Positions 61,183 through 64,000 of a stretch of 64,000 bases of DNA are shown here, in pieces. The stretch lies in assembly GCF_003955715.1 (NCBI RefSeq), contig NZ_CP034463.1:806001-870000 (forward strand), given 5' to 3'. How positions within the stretch are numbered: the stretch's first letter is position 1; the number at the start of each line of letters is the position of its first letter. The translations under genes and the position numbers were made by a program. Below the pieces are notes generated by a model, which worked only from the letters and a program-made list of their open reading frames with translations, did no database searches and was not told the DNA's origin. This stretch comes from Streptomyces aquilus (GTDB lineage Bacteria; Actinomycetota; Actinomycetes; Streptomycetales; Streptomycetaceae).

Positions 61183-62973
61183 TCAGGCCGGACGGATCGC
61201 TCCCTTGATCGCCGACTGACCGGCGAAGAACACCGACTCCTCGCGGACCGCCGCTCCCGGACCCGGCGCGTGGATCATCATGCCGTTGCCGGTCCAGATA
61301 CCGACGTGGCCGAGGTCGTCGTGGAAGAAGACCAGGTCCCCCGCCTCCACTTCGGCGAGGGCGACCGGCGTGCCGACCCCGGCCTGTTCCTGAGCGGTTC
61401 GCGGGAGCGTCACCCCGGCCACCTTCCAGGCGGCCTGGGAGAGACCGGGCGCGTCGAACGACCCCGGCCCGGCCGCTCCCCACACGCACGGGCGGCCGAT
61501 CTGCGCACGGGCGAAGGCGATCACGCGCTCGGCCTTGGTGGTGTGCCCCGCACCGACCGCGCCGGTGAACGCCGGTGCGGCGCCCGTCGGTTGAGGGGGC
61601 AGGGCCACCGGCGGTTGAGGGGATTGGGCGATCGGCAGCGGCGTGACCGGCGGTTCAGCGACCGGCAGTTGCGTGACCGGCGGTTCAGTGACGGGCAGTT
61701 GCGTGACCGGCGATTCAGCGGCCGGCGGCGCGGCGACCGACGGCAGTCCGGCGCCATAGGTCGCCGTGGTCGTGCCGGTCGGCCAGTCGGTGGCGTAGGA
61801 GGCGGTCGGATCGGTGGGCACACCGGTGAGATACGGGGCGATCGGGCCGGTTGCCGGTGCGGCGCCGTAAGGCGTGGCCACGGTCACGGGGAGGCCCGCG
61901 TCGTACGAACCGGCGAGCGGGTCCTGAGCGGTCGGCGGTGTCGCCGCAGCGGGCTCAGGGTCGGGGAACGCCATGGGCTCGGTGAGCGGCCACTGGGCCC
62001 GGTTGTCACCGAGGACCGGCAGCGGCCCTGTGCGCCAGACCTCTTCCTCCGCCCGGGTCCCGAAGGCCTCGACGGCCTCGACCGGCGGGAAGGGCGCGGC
62101 GGGCCCGCCGGCCAGCTCGGGAGCCGGCCCGGCGTTCCACTCCGTGACGGCACCGGCGGCCGGCTCCGGCGAGCCCCCGGCGTTCCACTCGGGAACAGGC
62201 GCGGCGTTCCATGGCGGGACGGACGCCACGGGCAGCTCCGGAACGGGCGCGGCGGTCGGCTGCGGGGCGGGCCATGCGGTGGCCTCCGGAACAGGCCATG
62301 CAGTGGTCTCCGGAACAGCCCCGGACACCCGCTCCGCGACAGGCCACGCGGTGGTCTCCGAGACAGGCCCGCCCGCCCGCTCCGGAACAGGCCATGCAGT
62401 GGTCTCCGGAACAGCCCCGGACACTCGCTCCGGGGCAGGCCATGCAGTGGTCTCCGGGACAGGTCCGGTCGGCGGCTCCGGGACTGGTCCGGCGGTCAAC
62501 TCGGCTACCGGCCTGGCGGATCGCGCGGCGGACGGCAGGGCGGCCGGCGTCGAGGACGCTCCCGCGGCAGCCGCAGGCGCCTCAAGGGCCCGCGGCTCGA
62601 CAGGGCGTTCCACGGGGCGGGCGGATTGCGGCGCGCGGGCCGGGCGGCTCGGGCGGTCGAGGCGGTCCGGCCCACGCCCCTCCGGCTGGGTCGCCGGCAC
62701 GGTCGGGCCCAACTTGGCCCGGGCCACGTCGAACCACTGGCGGGTCAGATCCCGCAGCGCGGGTTCCGCGGGCCCCTGGGACCGCCCCCGGCCGGCCGTG
62801 CCCCGTTGCCGCGGAATCGCCGCCGCGCGGGTCGCGTTGAAGGTGCCCGTGTCGCTCTCGGCCCTGTCGTAAAGGCTGTTGATCCGCCGGCGGACCTCGT
62901 CACGGCTCGGCGCCTCGCCCCCGTCTGTCGACGCACCACCTGGGGACTGCGAGAGCAGGGGTTCCGGCGACAT
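61183..62973 (-). CDS. NlpC/P60-fold protein with repetitive linker and altered active site
   Basis: A 596-residue protein. Residues 1-100 contain a short helical region (EVRRRINSLYDRAES), then about 370 residues of low-complexity Pro/Ala/Thr linker with tandem repeats, then a C-terminal NlpC/P60 domain. In that domain the usual DCSGL catalytic Cys is replaced: SFDAPGLSQAAWK has Ala508. A Cys appears 12 residues earlier (GRPCVWGAA, Cys496), and the His is kept in LGHVGIW. It may be an inactive or re-wired peptidoglycan binder. No clear signal peptide is seen. ATG 62973 behind GGAAGGAG. Confidence 0.85.
   Translation of the reverse strand: MSPEPLLSQSPGGASTDGGEAPSRDEVRRRINSLYDRAESDTGTFNATRAAAIPRQRGTAGRGRSQGPAEPALRDLTRQWFDVARAKLGPTVPATQPEGRGPDRLDRPSRPARAPQSARPVERPVEPRALEAPAAAAGASSTPAALPSAARSARPVAELTAGPVPEPPTGPVPETTAWPAPERVSGAVPETTAWPVPERAGGPVSETTAWPVAERVSGAVPETTAWPVPEATAWPAPQPTAAPVPELPVASVPPWNAAPVPEWNAGGSPEPAAGAVTEWNAGPAPELAGGPAAPFPPVEAVEAFGTRAEEEVWRTGPLPVLGDNRAQWPLTEPMAFPDPEPAAATPPTAQDPLAGSYDAGLPVTVATPYGAAPATGPIAPYLTGVPTDPTASYATDWPTGTTTATYGAGLPSVAAPPAAESPVTQLPVTEPPVTQLPVAEPPVTPLPIAQSPQPPVALPPQPTGAAPAFTGAVGAGHTTKAERVIAFARAQIGRPCVWGAAGPGSFDAPGLSQAAWKVAGVTLPRTAQEQAGVGTPVALAEVEAGDLVFFHDDLGHVGIWTGNGMMIHAPGPGAAVREESVFFAGQSAIKGAIRPA
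61640..61729. repeat. Three 30-bp tandem repeats in the NlpC/P60 linker
   Basis: Three consecutive units of about 30 bp, starting TGCGTGACCGGCGGTTCAG (units begin near 61640, 61670 and 61700), encode PVTEPPVTQL-type peptides on the minus strand. Confidence 0.7.
62270..62483. repeat. Imperfect 48-bp tandem repeats in the NlpC/P60 linker
   Basis: Copies start near 62294, 62342, 62390 and 62438, with a half copy at 62270. Each begins GGCCATGCAGTGGTCTCCGG or a variant and encodes a 16-residue ETTAWPVPERVSGAVP-like unit. Confidence 0.8.
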
Positions 62974-63053
62974 GGGACGGGCTCCTTCCGTACGAGAGCG
63001 CACGAGACGGCCTGCCTTGCGGAGGAAGTCGTGCGGGCAGCGACCAACCTAAC

Positions 63054-63066
63054 CAACTTGTGATTC
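63054..63066. promoter_or_regulatory. CAACTTGTGATTC motif upstream of NlpC/P60 gene
   Basis: A 13-bp sequence matching the motif at 61127-61138 except for one inserted T. Its role is unknown; it sits in an AT-rich stretch between the NlpC/P60 and AMP-ligase-like genes. Confidence 0.35.
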
Positions 63067-63085
63067 TTTAGTGAAGGTTGAAGGG

Positions 63086-64000
63086 TTAAATGCCCGATAC
63101 GCTTCTGTGACCTTCGTCCCTTCCCGGCGTGAGGCGCGCGACGACTCCCGTACGGAAGTAGCCGTCGTCGGTGAAGGAACGCGCGTCGAGGTCCGGTGCC
63201 CGATAGTAGCCGCGCACCGTGTACGGCCCACGGACCAGGAGTTCACCGGGCTCGCCCTCGGGTACGCCCTTGCCCTCGGCGTCGACGATCCGGACCTCGT
63301 CGTCGGGCGAGAGCGGCCGGCCGTGCGGCTCGGACGCCGAGGTGAGGATGAGCGGCCCCTCCGGCATGGCCTGGACCCGCTGCACGCGGCAGGCCGATGC
63401 CGTCCCCAGCTCTTCCGCGGTGGCCCCCTCCGCGGGCCCGACGCCCAGCTGGACGAGTCGCAGGCTTCCCAAGTCGGCTCCGTTTGCGGGGAGTTCACGG
63501 AGCCAGTGCCGGGCGTCAGCGGGGGCGAGCGAAGCGTGGGTGACCCGCTCCCGTTCGATGAGCGTGAGGCATTCCGCCGGTGTCCCGGTCTCGGCCTGGA
63601 CGACGGTGCCGCCGGCCATGAGGGTGCCGATGATGCCGGGGCAGCCGAGCGTGAGGGTGAATTCGGCGGACGGCGCCGCCAGATACACGTCGTCCTCGGC
63701 GAGCGCTGCCGCCTCGGCGGCCGCCCGCGCCTGGCAGGCGTAGTCGTCGTGGGTGCGGGGGACGAGTCGGGGCGTGTCGGTGGTGTCGGCGGCGAGCAGG
63801 AAGAACGCCACCTCGTCGGCGCTCCGCACGAGGGGGCGGTCGGGCGGGGCGTCGACGGAGGCCAGCGGGAAGTAGTGGCAGCCTGACGCATCGGTCGCCA
63901 GGCCGCCGTAAGGGGAGGCGGTACCGGGCGGCTCGTAGCTGAACACCCGCCGCAGGAAGGGCCATCGGGCGGCGATGTCCGCGGCCAGGCCCCGGTGGTC
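63086..64000 (-). CDS. Truncated, degenerate aryl-AMP-ligase-like protein (cut at window edge)
   Basis: 304 residues are visible; the frame is open to the window edge. The sequence resembles 2,3-dihydroxybenzoate-AMP ligases (DhbE/EntE): RLVPRTHDDYACQARA, CPGIIGTLMAGGTVV, GRPLSPDDEVRIVDAEG, VRGPYTVRGYYRAPDLDARS and DDGYFRTGVVARLTP. The nucleotide P-loop region is degraded (LAADTTDTPRL instead of SGGTTGxPKL), and the protein stops right after the N-terminal domain, so the C-terminal catalytic-Lys domain is missing. It is probably inactive as an adenylase, either a pseudogene or a repurposed domain. The 5' end is outside the window. Confidence 0.75.
   Translation of the reverse strand, partial: DHRGLAADIAARWPFLRRVFSYEPPGTASPYGGLATDASGCHYFPLASVDAPPDRPLVRSADEVAFFLLAADTTDTPRLVPRTHDDYACQARAAAEAAALAEDDVYLAAPSAEFTLTLGCPGIIGTLMAGGTVVQAETGTPAECLTLIERERVTHASLAPADARHWLRELPANGADLGSLRLVQLGVGPAEGATAEELGTASACRVQRVQAMPEGPLILTSASEPHGRPLSPDDEVRIVDAEGKGVPEGEPGELLVRGPYTVRGYYRAPDLDARSFTDDGYFRTGVVARLTPGRDEGHRSVSGI

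Noticed and set aside
62270..62483. CRISPR array
   Set aside because: Repeats are contiguous without unique spacers, lie in a reading frame and encode a Pro/Ala-rich linker.

Overview
The window is chromosomal DNA from a high-GC actinomycete, almost certainly a Streptomyces. Codon third positions are strongly G/C, genes are tightly packed, and GTG/TTG starts behind GGAGG-type ribosome sites are common. The families present (MsiK-type sugar ABC locus without its own ATPase, ECF42 sigma with a DGPF partner, PucR, MMPL plus NarL-type two-component pair) are typical of the genus. No rRNA, tRNA, CRISPR array, insertion sequence or phage gene was seen, and no gap between genes exceeds about 260 bp. 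The genes at both window edges are cut.

Left third (1-28002). A LysR regulator (cut) diverges from an MFS exporter over a perfect palindrome. Next come an orphan LuxR-type regulator and a compact run of four hydrolases without signal peptides: M6 metalloprotease, subtilase, metallo-beta-lactamase-fold protein and patatin (2812-8892). A copper-handling block on the minus strand follows (PCu(A)C-like protein, CopA ATPase, small Met/His protein, YcnI-like protein, His-rich membrane protein). Then come an aminoglycoside-kinase-like gene, a beta-hydroxyacid dehydrogenase divergent from a TetR regulator with two operators, a Cys-containing unknown, a PfkB kinase, a DEAD-box helicase with a strong leader hairpin, an amidohydrolase, two exported serine hydrolases, and an MMPL transporter with a histidine kinase/response regulator pair.

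Middle (28063-46157). A LacI regulator faces two LacI-type palindromes and an operon of two permeases, a lipoprotein binding protein, a GH42 beta-galactosidase and a secreted GH30 glycanase. Together these look like uptake and degradation of beta-galactan (arabinogalactan side chains), with the ABC ATPase supplied elsewhere. After this come an FAD monooxygenase preceded by five phased TGTCGG repeats, a DGPF/ECF42 pair, an M48 peptidase, an AadA-like nucleotidyltransferase, a GlxA-type AraC regulator and a type I GAPDH.

Right third (46356-64000). The most striking region holds an acyl-CoA carboxylase beta subunit, a fatty acyl-AMP ligase, an ACP-KS-AT-ACP-TE polyketide synthase, a Tat-exported antigen-85-like esterase, a PucR regulator and a secreted cutinase. 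This gene content matches the mycobacterial mycolate-condensation locus (accD4, fadD32, pks13, fbp, culp6), yet Streptomyces are not known to make mycolic acids. The sequence therefore suggests Claisen-type condensation of an activated fatty acid with a carboxyacyl-CoA, release or transfer of a beta-keto alpha-branched lipid, and extracytoplasmic acyl handling. The chemistry is inferred, not shown. Beyond it are a short hydrolase behind a 16-codon upstream reading frame, a secreted endonuclease/exonuclease/phosphatase-fold protein, a TagF-like membrane glycerophosphotransferase, an NlpC/P60 protein that has lost the usual catalytic cysteine, and a truncated, degenerate aryl-AMP-ligase-like gene at the edge.
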